Below are positions 48,377 to 56,842 of a DNA stretch of 64,000 nucleotides, in pieces. The DNA comes from Marinomonas posidonica IVIA-Po-181. GTDB lineage: Bacteria > Pseudomonadota > Gammaproteobacteria > Pseudomonadales > Marinomonadaceae. A model generated the notes under the pieces. The model was not told where the DNA came from. It searched no databases and was given only the letters and a program-made list of their open reading frames with translations. The DNA is taken from positions 1,054,001-1,118,000 of the forward strand of contig NC_015559.1 in the NCBI RefSeq assembly GCF_000214215.1. Reading direction: 5' to 3'. How positions within the stretch are numbered: the first letter of the stretch is position 1; each line of letters starts with the position of its first letter. The position numbers and the translations under genes are program-made.

Positions 48377-49390
48377 ATGACAGCGAAGTTCAATGTTAGA
48401 AGTACGTTAAAAGGGATATGCGGTTTTAAAATAGGCTTAGTGAGTCTTTTTTTAATGTGTAGTATGCAAGTCAATGCTACTGAAAATTTTATCTCTGCAA
48501 CACTTGATAATGATGTATTCGTTGGTAAAGACAACGGCTACACCAATGGTATTTATTTTTCTCTTTATAATGTGGGACGTTTAAGGCCTAGCTTTTTGGT
48601 GAGTCCTTTACTCTGGAGTATGCCAAATGGCCGTATTTACAATACGGTAAATATAAACAGCATAGGGCAAACATTAACGACTGCGGAAGACATTACGGAA
48701 GAAAATCCACCATCAACCTCCTTACCGTATTCAGGTTTACTCAAGTATACCAATGCTTATGTTACCGTTGGTCCATATTATGCTGATTGGATTAGTACAT
48801 CATTAGGCATCGTTGGCCCTGCGGCAAAGGGGGAGCAGACGCAAAATGGTGTCCATAGAGCCATTGGTGTTAAACAAGCGCAAGGTTGGGATACTCAGTT
48901 AAAGAATGAAGTTGTGTTTGGCTTCTCTCGTGGTCGTGCTTGGCGAGTTCTTGCGACAGGTTCAGATACCATGGATTTACTCGTTGGTGGACAGGTCAGC
49001 CTCGGAACCATTAGGAGTGGGCTCAATACTGGAGTGATGCTGCGCATTGGCCAAAATCTTCAGGAATCTTATTCCACGGTTTTATTAGCAAGCTCTCGGG
49101 CGTCCAATCCTATAGCCGTCAATAATAGCTGGTTTGTTTATGCCGGTTTCGCTAGTAATTATGTTTACAATCAAATTTTTACCGATGGAAATACATTTCG
49201 CGATAGTCGTTCAATAGACTATGACCATAATTACACGACCTTTTCCGCAGGGATTACTTACTCTGTTGGTGGCGGTGGCGCGTTGACGTTCGCCTATAAC
49301 TCTTCCGTAGCAAAAAACGAAACGGAGGTCAGTCGTCAAACTGAAAAACTGAGTCGCTATGGAACACTAACACTTGCTTGGCAAATTTAG
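48377..49390 (+). CDS. lpxR: LpxR-type lipid A 3'-O-deacylase, copy 1
   Basis: A 337-residue outer-membrane beta-barrel hydrolase (DUF2219/LpxR) that removes the 3'-acyloxyacyl chain of lipid A. The signal peptide ends SMQVNA|TENF. The DND motif (ATLDNDVF, residues 44-46), GYTNG (54-58), H160 in NGVHRAIG and GWDTQLKNE follow the LpxR pattern, with the Asn-Asp pair and His expected at the active site. The barrel ends LTLAWQI. It stands alone between a terminator and a repeat element, beside a paralogue. Confidence 0.88.
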   Translation: MTAKFNVRSTLKGICGFKIGLVSLFLMCSMQVNATENFISATLDNDVFVGKDNGYTNGIYFSLYNVGRLRPSFLVSPLLWSMPNGRIYNTVNINSIGQTLTTAEDITEENPPSTSLPYSGLLKYTNAYVTVGPYYADWISTSLGIVGPAAKGEQTQNGVHRAIGVKQAQGWDTQLKNEVVFGFSRGRAWRVLATGSDTMDLLVGGQVSLGTIRSGLNTGVMLRIGQNLQESYSTVLLASSRASNPIAVNNSWFVYAGFASNYVYNQIFTDGNTFRDSRSIDYDHNYTTFSAGITYSVGGGGALTFAYNSSVAKNETEVSRQTEKLSRYGTLTLAWQI

Positions 49391-49418
49391 ATTGTTGAGC
49401 ATCATGTTGTGGGGCTAA

Positions 49419-49458
49419 GGGGAGGTGTGATTCAGAAGACTTATTCGTACCTTCCCTA
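49419..49458. repeat. Inverted-repeat element, copy 3 (short, reversed core)
   Basis: GGGGAGGTGTGA pairs with TTCGTACCTTCCC. The middle TTCAGAAGACTTATTCG is the reverse complement of the left half of the other copies. It lies 29 bp past the stop of lpxR copy 1. Confidence 0.75.
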
Positions 49459-49601
49459 GAAGAGTCATTGTTATTACATAAAGTCCTCTTTTTTGAAGGT
49501 TATATTAAATCTCTTGTTTCACTTTCATATTGTTATATCTCTTGTTTAGCTTATGTTGCATTCATTAAACTTATAATAGCTGGTAATTTTGGTAACATAA
49601 G

Positions 49602-49621
49602 CTACGAATGAGTCTTCTGAA
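49602..49621. repeat. Partial relic of the repeat's left half
   Basis: CTACGAATGAGTCTTCTGAA differs from the left half of copies 1 and 2 at only about two positions over 19 bp. It lies in the leader of lpxR copy 2. Confidence 0.5.
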
Positions 49622-49729
49622 TTTCGCTCTTATCAGAGACAACGACAATATGGGTTGGCAATGCAAACGATTAAAAAAGTAAGTCTGGATGTTAGCAATA
49701 GTGTGGTGGTTGAACATAAAATAGGGTCA

Positions 49730-50725
49730 ATGAGAACGGCATTTTCAGTGCGACAATTGATTTTGTGTTTGTCTGTTTTGTGTGTAATTCCTGCTTATGC
49801 AAAGAATGATTGGATGTCAGCAACCTTGGACAATGATTTTTTTGTCAATGAAGACAATGGTTATACCAATGGTTTGTATGTGTCGTCATATGAAATTGAT
49901 GATACGCCAAGTTTTGAACCCAATAATGATGTGTGGGTAAAACCATTCATGTGGAGTATGCCAAGTGACCCAGCTTTAACCAGGGTAAAGGTGGATAGTT
50001 TTAGCCAAACCTTAATGACACCAAATGATTTGACCCTTAGAAACCCACCAGAAAGCTCATTTCCTTACGCGGGGTTATTGAGTTATACCAATACCTATAT
50101 CTCAGTGAGAGCGGATCATGCTGATAAAATTAGTACGACGATTGGGGTGGTTGGTCCTTTGGCTTTAGGGAAACAGACGCAGAAAACCATTCATAAAATC
50201 ATCGGTGCACAAGACCCGAAAGGTTGGGATACCCAGCTGAAAAATGAACCCGTGTTTATGATCTCAAGAAGTCGAACTTGGCGAACTTGGGTATCGAAAA
50301 GTGGCAAGATGGACTTTTTAATGGGCGGCGGTGTGAATGTCGGAACCATTAAGAGTGGTGTCAATACGGGGATGATTTTGCGTTATGGGAACCGTATGGA
50401 AAACTCTTTTGCGAGTGTTTTATTATCCAGCTCTCGTATCTCAAATCCGATCGCCGTAGACCATGGTTGGTTTGTTTTTACAGGCGTTTTGTTTAATTAC
50501 GACTTTAATCATATCTTTATGGATGGCAATACTTTTCGGGACAGTCGTTCGATTGATTACGACCACAGCACCAGTATCTTCTCTTCGGGGCTGAGTTATT
50601 CTTGGGGTGACGCGTCTCTAGCCTTTGCGATTAATACTCCCTTTTCCATCAATGGCGACGCTCGTGACAGTGAACTGGATAAATATTTCCGTTATGGCAC
50701 CTTAACCTTTGCATGGGCATTATAG
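49730..50725 (+). CDS. lpxR: LpxR-type lipid A 3'-O-deacylase, copy 2
   Basis: A paralogue of the preceding gene, clearly similar along its whole length. I start at ATG 49730, which gives a normal signal peptide (MRTAFSVRQLILCLSVLCV, cleaved after PAYA) and 331 residues. Open sequence runs back to 49655 (TTG) and 49661 (ATG). The DND motif (residues 34-36), GYTNG, KTIHKIIG with the conserved His and GWDTQLKNEP are intact, so it should be active. It ends with barrel strand LTFAWAL. Its own leader contains a relic of the local repeat. Confidence 0.87.
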   Translation: MRTAFSVRQLILCLSVLCVIPAYAKNDWMSATLDNDFFVNEDNGYTNGLYVSSYEIDDTPSFEPNNDVWVKPFMWSMPSDPALTRVKVDSFSQTLMTPNDLTLRNPPESSFPYAGLLSYTNTYISVRADHADKISTTIGVVGPLALGKQTQKTIHKIIGAQDPKGWDTQLKNEPVFMISRSRTWRTWVSKSGKMDFLMGGGVNVGTIKSGVNTGMILRYGNRMENSFASVLLSSSRISNPIAVDHGWFVFTGVLFNYDFNHIFMDGNTFRDSRSIDYDHSTSIFSSGLSYSWGDASLAFAINTPFSINGDARDSELDKYFRYGTLTFAWAL

Positions 50726-50746
50726 TGTCACCTCAGTGAGTAACAT

Positions 50747-50781
50747 GAGCCCCAGAATGAAAGTTCTGTGACTGGGGGCTC
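50747..50781. terminator. Hairpin between lpxR copy 2 and the DsbA-like gene
   Basis: GAGCCCCAG pairs with CTGGGGGCTC (one bulged base), with inner AGAA/TTCT pairs. It lies between convergent genes. The T run is missing, so termination strength is uncertain. Confidence 0.5.
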
Positions 50782-50799
50782 GATAATCATAGTATTTTA

Positions 50800-51420
50800 T
50801 TAAACTAAGGATGCTAAATACGTTTTCCACTCAGTAGGTTTACCATAGTAAGCGCTATGAGGCAGACGTATGAACTGACCATCTTTTTCGATGATTAAGG
50901 TAGGGAAACCGCTGACTTGTAACTGGCCCATTAGTGTATGACTCTGCTGAATGAGTTTGATCATAAAGGGTTTGGCTTTGGTCATGCGAGTTTGCCATTC
51001 TTTGCTATCCAAATTTAATGAAACCGCTAAAGTTTGCAGTACCTCAGGCTTATCAAGCTCTTTACCTTCTTGGTAATGGGTTTGTTGAATCGCTTTAAGC
51101 ATAGTGTGTGCTTCGATCCCCATCTCTACTCCCACTAAAAATGCTTGGGTTGGCAAATAGGAGTCCAGAATCAATGTACCAGCACTGGTTATTCTGGCTT
51201 TATAAGCGTCACCAAAGTGTGCGTTTGTCATGGCCGCAATTTGAGCATCGGCATGCAAAATGTGCTGTCTGAATGATGGCTCAATCGCACGTTTTGGAAT
51301 CATACCACCAGGGTGATAAGCGATTTCGAATTCGGACGAGTCGGCGAGGATTCTGATTAATTCCGTTGCGCCGTAACACCAGCCACACATAGGGTCGAAG
51401 AAATAATGCGTTTTTACCAT
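50800..51420 (-). CDS. DsbA/FrnE-like thioredoxin-fold oxidoreductase
   Basis: A 206-residue protein with a CGWC redox motif near the N-terminus (FFDPMCGWCYGATELIR, Cys 12 and 15) and the cis-proline region VSGFPTLIIEKDG near residue 168. No signal peptide, so it is cytoplasmic. This matches the FrnE/YwbO branch of DsbA-family proteins, which act on disulfides or glutathione conjugates. Its start overlaps the stop of a 45-residue upstream ORF (ATGGTAA), suggesting translational coupling. A LysR gene is divergent from the pair. Confidence 0.88.
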   Translation of the reverse strand: MVKTHYFFDPMCGWCYGATELIRILADSSEFEIAYHPGGMIPKRAIEPSFRQHILHADAQIAAMTNAHFGDAYKARITSAGTLILDSYLPTQAFLVGVEMGIEAHTMLKAIQQTHYQEGKELDKPEVLQTLAVSLNLDSKEWQTRMTKAKPFMIKLIQQSHTLMGQLQVSGFPTLIIEKDGQFIRLPHSAYYGKPTEWKTYLASLV

Positions 51421-51551
51421 GTGATTTCTCCTTTATGGGCTTTCTTGGCTGCATGCTGCGCATTCGCCTTTAAGAATCCCGTTTTAATGAGCATGGCTTC
51501 TGTTTCATTGTACAGCAGAGCAGAGGCGACCAATGTCATCCGTTTTTTCAT
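51414..51551 (-). CDS. Small ORF (45 residues) coupled to the DsbA-like gene
   Basis: The product starts MKKRMTLVASALLYNETEAM and ends HKGEITW. GGAG lies 7 nt before the ATG. Its TAA sits inside the first codons of the DsbA-like gene (ATGGTAA). The sequence is basic and helical, with no recognised family. It could be a leader peptide or a small protein. The ribosome site and overlap are the only evidence. Confidence 0.5.
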   Translation of the reverse strand: MKKRMTLVASALLYNETEAMLIKTGFLKANAQHAAKKAHKGEITW

Positions 51552-51668
51552 TTTGTTCTCCATAGGGGAATGGTGAATGGATGTCACCATAATAGAGAAT
51601 TGACATGATCAGAAAAACACACAAAAATGAACATGATTGTTTCTTAAATCGTTCTAATACTGAAAGGA

Positions 51669-52574
51669 ATGAAAATGGATCGTGTCATCGCAGCTAAGGT
51701 GTTTATCGACGTGGCTCAGTCGTGTAGCTTTACTGTCACGGCTGAGCGTCTCAATATGTCTCGTCCTATGGTGACTCGTTATGTGGAAGCCATGGAGGAT
51801 TGGCTGAAAACAAGGTTACTGCATCGAACGACCCGTAAAATATCCCTAACCACAGCAGGGGAGGCGTGTTTAAAGGATGTTGAGCTGTGGCTTGAGCAGG
51901 CTGAAAAAATTACCGCTTTGGCGAACTCTGGCAAAGAGTTGTCTGGATTAGTTCGGATGACGGCCAGTATGTCATTTGGTTTCTCCCAATTGATGCCAGC
52001 CATTCAAGACTTTATGGCACAGCATCCTAAGGTGCGAATTGACATCGATTTGGAAGATCAAGCAGCGGACTTAACCGAAAAAAGCATTGATCTCGCGATA
52101 CGCATTGCCGCTAACCCAGATCCTTCTCTCATCGGCAAACCCATTGCCGTATGTGAATCCGTTCTTGTCGCTTCTCCTGACTACCTTAACATGGCACATC
52201 AAACCATTGGCAAGATTCAGCAGCCACAAGACTTGGTCAATCATCGCTGTTTGGGTTACAAGAATTTAGCACGACACAGTTGGCATCTGTCTCAAAATGA
52301 CCAATTTGAATCGGTTTCTTTAGATTGTCATTTAAGTGTTAATGAAGCCACAGCATTGTTACACGGCACACTGAACGGGATGGGAGTGTGTTTACAACCT
52401 AGGTATTTAGCCAATCGCTATATTCAAACTGGCCAGCTTTGTCATGTGTTACCGGAATGGAAACCCAAAGACCTGATGATCTATGCCTTGTATTCATCCA
52501 GAAAACACCTATCACCCAAGGTGCGAGCCTTAATTGATCATTTAGAACAATACTTTGCCCAGCATCCTTGGTGA
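51669..52574 (+). CDS. LysR-family transcriptional regulator (CrgA-like branch)
   Basis: A 301-residue LysR protein with N-terminal helix-turn-helix SFTVTAERLNMSRPMVTRYVEAME (split) and an effector domain containing DLEDQAADLTEKSIDLAIRI. This pattern is typical of the branch that controls small oxidoreductase genes. It is divergent from the small ORF/DsbA-like pair, its probable target. The spacer contains two ACATGATYR-like repeats (near 51604 and 51629). Confidence 0.9.
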   Translation: MKMDRVIAAKVFIDVAQSCSFTVTAERLNMSRPMVTRYVEAMEDWLKTRLLHRTTRKISLTTAGEACLKDVELWLEQAEKITALANSGKELSGLVRMTASMSFGFSQLMPAIQDFMAQHPKVRIDIDLEDQAADLTEKSIDLAIRIAANPDPSLIGKPIAVCESVLVASPDYLNMAHQTIGKIQQPQDLVNHRCLGYKNLARHSWHLSQNDQFESVSLDCHLSVNEATALLHGTLNGMGVCLQPRYLANRYIQTGQLCHVLPEWKPKDLMIYALYSSRKHLSPKVRALIDHLEQYFAQHPW

Positions 52575-52606
52575 GTTAACGAGATAAATGAGTCGATTTG
52601 AATGGC

Positions 52607-53464
52607 TTAGTTGGCTCTAAACCATTCTGCCAGTTCCTGCCATTGCTGTTCTGATTGCGCAGCCAGCATTTCCCCATCCAACATACTTGGGCGGTATTCT
52701 TCGCCGCTGAGTAGACGACACACACCGCCCGTTTCCGTGAAGATCAACACCCCAGCTGCGTGATCCCAAGGCATCATTTTATAGGTTAGGCTAAAGTGAA
52801 AATGCCCGAGCGCCATCTGTCGGTAAGCAGGGCAAGAAGGCAGGTTGTTGATGCGAGCAAAGCGTGTGGCCTTGATGGCAAAGTCTTGTTTTCTGTCGCC
52901 GATATAGGAATGAATCGACATAATACCAGCGTGTTGTTCCAGCGGTGTATCCGCTTGAATATGCAATGCGACAGGCGCTTTTTCGGGAGCGGCATAGTGA
53001 CCTCGCTCTGCCTGAGTGGTGGCTTGGTAATAAGCTCCTTGTCCTTTATTAGCATATACCCAATCATCGTTTACTGGGTCATAAAGCACACCAAAACGAG
53101 TAACGCCTTTGACGACGACGGCTAAAATGATGCCGAAGTCTGAAAGTCCGTGAGCGAAGTTCCAGGTACCGTCAATGGGATCAATGATGACGCAAGTGTC
53201 GGCCTGGTTAATTTTGTCCGTGGTTGATGGGTCGGCTGCGACGGCTTCTTCACCTACAATGGCCCAGTCGGGAAAGCATCGTTGAATTTCTTTGGTGATG
53301 AAGTCTTCACTGGCTTGATCGGCTATGGTCACCAAATCACTGCGACTGGTTTTTTCTTTAATATCTTGGCTTTCAAGTTGGCGGAAGTGAGGCATGACAA
53401 TTTCTTGGCCAGTGCGACGTAAAATATTGATTAACGTGTCCTGTGTATTTTGGTCGAGGTTCAT
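52607..53464 (-). CDS. Inositol monophosphatase-family phosphatase
   Basis: A 285-residue Mg-dependent phosphatase. The metal sites are complete: VGEEA near residue 70, IDPIDGTWNFAHG near 95 and MPWDHAAGVLI near 230. The family includes inositol-1-phosphatase, histidinol-phosphatase, CysQ and fructose bisphosphatases. The C-terminal WDHAAG and the N-terminal SRSDLVTIADQASE fit an IMPase or histidinol-phosphatase-like enzyme; the substrate cannot be fixed. It is convergent with the LysR gene and probably monocistronic. The neighbouring polyol locus might be related, but operon linkage is absent. Confidence 0.88.
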   Translation of the reverse strand: MNLDQNTQDTLINILRRTGQEIVMPHFRQLESQDIKEKTSRSDLVTIADQASEDFITKEIQRCFPDWAIVGEEAVAADPSTTDKINQADTCVIIDPIDGTWNFAHGLSDFGIILAVVVKGVTRFGVLYDPVNDDWVYANKGQGAYYQATTQAERGHYAAPEKAPVALHIQADTPLEQHAGIMSIHSYIGDRKQDFAIKATRFARINNLPSCPAYRQMALGHFHFSLTYKMMPWDHAAGVLIFTETGGVCRLLSGEEYRPSMLDGEMLAAQSEQQWQELAEWFRAN

Positions 53465-53562
53465 GCTTGGCCATTCCTTTTGTTTACTCTACAAGAGGAA
53501 GAAATTATACCTGATGAGTATGACAATTTGTGGTTGATTGCCTGGAAGTTGTTTTTGGGAAT

Positions 53563-53600
53563 AAAAAAAGATCTAGCTAATCGCAAGTTAGACCTTTTTT
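53563..53600 (-). terminator. Terminator of SDR gene 1
   Basis: An A-rich arm ending GATCTAGCT pairs, with G-U pairs, with AGTTAGACC plus a T run. On the minus strand it follows the SDR gene at 53616. Confidence 0.7.
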
Positions 53601-53615
53601 ATCCAGTATGTTGTC

Positions 53616-54401
53616 TCAAGACATGATCAGTCCGCCATCGATGTTGATGGCTTGTCCGGTAATATAAGCGGCATCAGGTCCTGCTAGGAAAGCGACTAAT
53701 CCAGCGACTTCGTGAACCGTTCCTGCGCGTTTCATCGGGATGTTTTCTACCCACGAATCCATCAATTCGCCAGGTTTAAAATCCCCCATGAGCTGTCCCC
53801 AAACTCGGTCATTGTAATCCCACATGTCGGTATGAATGATGCCTGGGCAGATTGAATTGACGGTGATGCCATAGGTGGCGACTTCTTTTGCTAAGCTTTG
53901 CGTTAATCCCATTGCACCAAACTTGCTGGCGGCATAGTGAGGGGTATAGATAAAGCCTTCTCGTGCTTGACCTGACGCGGTATTGATCAAACGCCCACCC
54001 TTGCCAACCGCCTTCATATATCCTATGGCTTCTTTACAGCAGAAGAACATGCCTTTGGTGTTTACATCTAAGGTAATATCCCAATCATTTTCAGTGACTT
54101 CGTCTAACGTTGAAATTCGGATAACGCCTGCATTTTGTACTGAAACATCAATCGATCCTAACAGTTCAAATGCTTGTTTGTAAAAGTGCTTTATTGACTC
54201 TACCGAAGCCACATCACAATTTAAAAAGCTGACAATTTGGTTTGGATAGAGGGCTTTTAATTGATCAAGCGTCGAGCCATAGTCTGTATCGACCGTGCCA
54301 ACCACTATGTTGTAGCCATCTTCTAAAAAACGTTCAGTGATGCCTAATCCTATGCCTTTGTTGCCGCCACAGACGACAAGGTTTTTGTATGCTCTAGTCA
54401 T
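53616..54401 (-). CDS. Short-chain dehydrogenase/reductase 1 of the polyol locus
   Basis: A 261-residue classical SDR: nucleotide loop GGNKGIG near residue 12, NAG motif VQNAGV near 89 and active-site YAASK near 155. The fold ends AYITGQAINIDGG. It resembles sugar- or polyol-oxidising SDRs such as sorbitol or arabinitol dehydrogenase, but not closely enough to name. The ATG at 54401 has AGG upstream. The gene is divergent from the ABC permease gene across a spacer that contains a palindromic operator and a small ORF. This suggests membership of the same regulon. Confidence 0.88.
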   Translation of the reverse strand: MTRAYKNLVVCGGNKGIGLGITERFLEDGYNIVVGTVDTDYGSTLDQLKALYPNQIVSFLNCDVASVESIKHFYKQAFELLGSIDVSVQNAGVIRISTLDEVTENDWDITLDVNTKGMFFCCKEAIGYMKAVGKGGRLINTASGQAREGFIYTPHYAASKFGAMGLTQSLAKEVATYGITVNSICPGIIHTDMWDYNDRVWGQLMGDFKPGELMDSWVENIPMKRAGTVHEVAGLVAFLAGPDAAYITGQAINIDGGLIMS

Positions 54402-54505
54402 GATTGAACCTATTTTCGTTTTAGAATAAAAATTCACAATAGAATAATTAATCATTTTTAGTCAATAAGCCTTTATTATTTTTTAAAGATTAAGTGGGAT
54501 AGATC

Positions 54506-54661
54506 ATGAAACAGATTCAGCCAGCAGATGTAGGGGACTTTTCTTTGTGCTTTTCGGTCATCGAGCGCTTAACCATAACGCTAAATGATAGAGAGTCTTA
54601 TGGAATTTTTTTTGAATCACTTGACAACTTAGAGAGAGTCTATCTAATATCTATTGAATAA
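54506..54661 (+). CDS. Small ORF (51 residues) in the divergent spacer
   Basis: The frame starts MKQIQPADVGDFSLCFSVIE and ends YLISIE. A GGGA ribosome site lies about 7 nt upstream of the ATG. The sequence is hydrophilic with one short hydrophobic stretch and matches no family I know. It ends 13 bp before the palindrome at 54674. It could be a small gene, a leader ORF or a remnant. Confidence 0.4.
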   Translation: MKQIQPADVGDFSLCFSVIERLTITLNDRESYGIFFESLDNLERVYLISIE

Positions 54662-54673
54662 TTAAACGTGACC

Positions 54674-54685
54674 GAATAAATATTC
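54674..54685. promoter_or_regulatory. Shared polyol-locus operator, site A
   Basis: GAATAAATATTC is a near-palindrome, 49 bp before the first ABC gene start codon. It shares its core with sites at 59213 and 62775. Confidence 0.55.
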
Positions 54686-54733
54686 ATATCGTATAAATAC
54701 AAAAATAGAAGAATTATTGTTGGAGTAGTGTTT

Positions 54734-55684
54734 ATGTTGCGAAGCCGTCTTGGTGCATCGTTCTCATTGAGTGGTTCTACAGGCCCGTTAATTGGTTTGC
54801 TACTGCTTTGTGCTTTTCTTTCTTTTTCGACTGAGTCGTTCTTTTCAATACGCAATTTTGTCAACATTCTTGATCAAATAACGGTTTTAGGCATTCTTGC
54901 TGTCGGTATGACGTTTGTCATTCTGATTGGTGGCATCGATCTTTCGGTAGGTTCTGTTCTTGCATTATGCGGGATGGTTATGGGGTTTCTTGCTAAGGAA
55001 CTCGGTTGGCCGATGGAGGCCGCTATTTTGACCGCATTAATTGCAGCAGGTTTGGCTGGGGTGGTTTCAGGAATACTGATCGCTTTTTTCCGAGTACCTG
55101 CGTTTATTGCGACTTTGGCCATGATGTCAGCAGCACGAGGTCTGGCAAATATGGTGAGTGATGGTCATCAAATTATCAGCTTTCCAATTTGGTTTAACCT
55201 AATGGCCGTTATTCGGTACGGCGGTGTCATCACCATCACGGTTGCCATTATGTTTACCGTTTTTGCCATTAGTTGGGCGTATCTTAAATTCACCTCTGGT
55301 GGGCGCAGTCTTTACGCCATTGGTGGTAACGCGGAAGTTGCACGACTTGCAGGCATTAAAGTCAAGTTACACACAGTGGGGGTCTATGTTTTCGCCGCAG
55401 TCCTATCCGGTATTGCTGGTATCTTGCTGGGCGCTAGATTGGATTCTGTGCAGCCGCAGGCGGGGGTTTCCTATGAGCTCGATGCGATTGCAGCGGTTGT
55501 TATTGGAGGAACAAGTTTATCTGGGGGAACAGGCAGCCTAGTCGGCACCATTATTGGTGTATTAATCATTGGTGTGCTACGAAACGGGCTTAACCTACTG
55601 GGCGTTTCTCCTTTTATGCAACAGGTTGTTATTGGTTTAGTGATCGCGTTGGCGGTATCCATTGAAGCATTAAAGAAGAAATAG
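54734..55684 (+). CDS. Sugar ABC transporter permease (RbsC type)
   Basis: A 316-residue inner-membrane permease of the ribose/galactose class. The motifs VGMTFVILIGGIDLSVGSVLAL near residue 60, GRSLYAIGGNAEVARLAGI and AIAAVVIGGTSLSGGTGSLVGT are diagnostic. The start at 54734 has TTGGAG about 8 nt upstream; GTG 54728 is less likely. Unusually it comes first, before the binding-protein and ATPase genes. A hairpin at 55796-55816 lies between it and the binding-protein gene. Confidence 0.94.
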   Translation: MLRSRLGASFSLSGSTGPLIGLLLLCAFLSFSTESFFSIRNFVNILDQITVLGILAVGMTFVILIGGIDLSVGSVLALCGMVMGFLAKELGWPMEAAILTALIAAGLAGVVSGILIAFFRVPAFIATLAMMSAARGLANMVSDGHQIISFPIWFNLMAVIRYGGVITITVAIMFTVFAISWAYLKFTSGGRSLYAIGGNAEVARLAGIKVKLHTVGVYVFAAVLSGIAGILLGARLDSVQPQAGVSYELDAIAAVVIGGTSLSGGTGSLVGTIIGVLIIGVLRNGLNLLGVSPFMQQVVIGLVIALAVSIEALKKK

Positions 55685-55795
55685 AATGACGAGATAGTTT
55701 TAAGCCTCCAAGCGAAGTTAAAACGAAGTGGCAATATTAGTGGATGAATTTGTCATTGAATGGTCTTTTATTGAATTGATATTCCGAGCACTAAC

Positions 55796-55816
55796 TGTCC
55801 GGTATTTTATCGGACA
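55796..55816 (+). other. Hairpin between the permease and binding-protein genes
   Basis: TGTCCGGTA pairs with TATCGGACA (one G-U) around TTT. No T run follows, so it more likely affects mRNA stability or relative expression than termination. The 200-bp gap around it may hold a second promoter. Confidence 0.4.
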
Positions 55817-55885
55817 TCCCTAGAAACCGTATATAAGCAACATGCGGAGTTTAATAAAAATAATATTTTATAAGGGTAAGAGACA

Positions 55886-56815
55886 ATGAAAATCAAAAAA
55901 CTGATAGTAATGTGTGCCTTCACCACTTCTGTTATTTCCGTAGGAGCGAGTGCCGCTGAAATCGAAAAAATTGGTTTGGCGGTACCGAACCTTTCGGCTA
56001 ATTATTTTATTCAAATTAAAGAATCGGTTGAAGAATATGCCACAAAAAAGGGTATCAAGGTTATTACCGTTAATGCGAATGACGACAGTTCGACGCAAGT
56101 GAGTCAAGTGCAAGACTTGATGACGCAAAATATAGATGCTTTTTTATACATACCCGCTGGTGCCGCTGCTGCCACTGTGCCACCGCGATTGGCTCGTAGA
56201 GCAGGGATTCCTGTTGTGAATTTGGATCGCAATGCTGAAACAGAGCCAGGTGATACGTTTATTGCAGGGGAAGGCATTAAGTCCGCTTATAAAGTGTGTA
56301 ACCACATCATTGACCTTGCTGGCGGTAAGGGCGAAATGATCATCATCCATGGTCAAAAAGGCGTCACGCCTGAAGTCAATCGTACCAAAGGTTGTGAACA
56401 AGCGATCGCTGAAAACCCAGGTGTGAAATTGGTTGCGAATCAATGGAGTGAACGTTGGTCGCAGGATGAGGGCTTCTCTATTGCGCAGAACTTGTTGCAG
56501 GCTTATCCAAAAGTGAATTTGATTTTTGGTCAGGCGGATGGCCTTGCTATGGGAGCCTCTAAAGCGGTTGCGGCTTCTGGCCTTAATCACCGAATTTTCG
56601 TTGGTGGTTATGATGGTGATACCGGTGCGTTACTGGCGATTAAAAAAGGTGTGTTTGATGTCACCGCGACTCAAAGTACGCGATCTATGGGGCGTTTGGC
56701 CGTTGACTCTGCGATTAAGCTTGCTGCTGGAGGTCAGGTTCCAAAAGAGCAGATTATCGATGCTGTTTTAACAACGTCTGCCAATGTGGATGCGTTTATT
56801 GCTGATCACCCTTAA
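55886..56815 (+). CDS. Sugar ABC transporter periplasmic binding protein 1 (RbsB type)
   Basis: A 309-residue receptor with signal peptide (MKIKKLIVMCAFTTSVISVG, cleavage after GASA). The two-lobe PBP type I fold shows AVPNLSANYFIQIKESVEEYA, VPVVNLDRN-like (IPVVNLDRNAETEP) and FVGGYDGDTGALLAI. These match the ribose/xylose/polyol group. GGGTAAGAG precedes the ATG. The second receptor encoded at 62803 is quite different, so the locus probably senses or imports two ligands. Confidence 0.93.
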   Translation: MKIKKLIVMCAFTTSVISVGASAAEIEKIGLAVPNLSANYFIQIKESVEEYATKKGIKVITVNANDDSSTQVSQVQDLMTQNIDAFLYIPAGAAAATVPPRLARRAGIPVVNLDRNAETEPGDTFIAGEGIKSAYKVCNHIIDLAGGKGEMIIIHGQKGVTPEVNRTKGCEQAIAENPGVKLVANQWSERWSQDEGFSIAQNLLQAYPKVNLIFGQADGLAMGASKAVAASGLNHRIFVGGYDGDTGALLAIKKGVFDVTATQSTRSMGRLAVDSAIKLAAGGQVPKEQIIDAVLTTSANVDAFIADHP

Positions 56816-56842
56816 GTCGCAAACTTTGGAGCAGAAAACATC

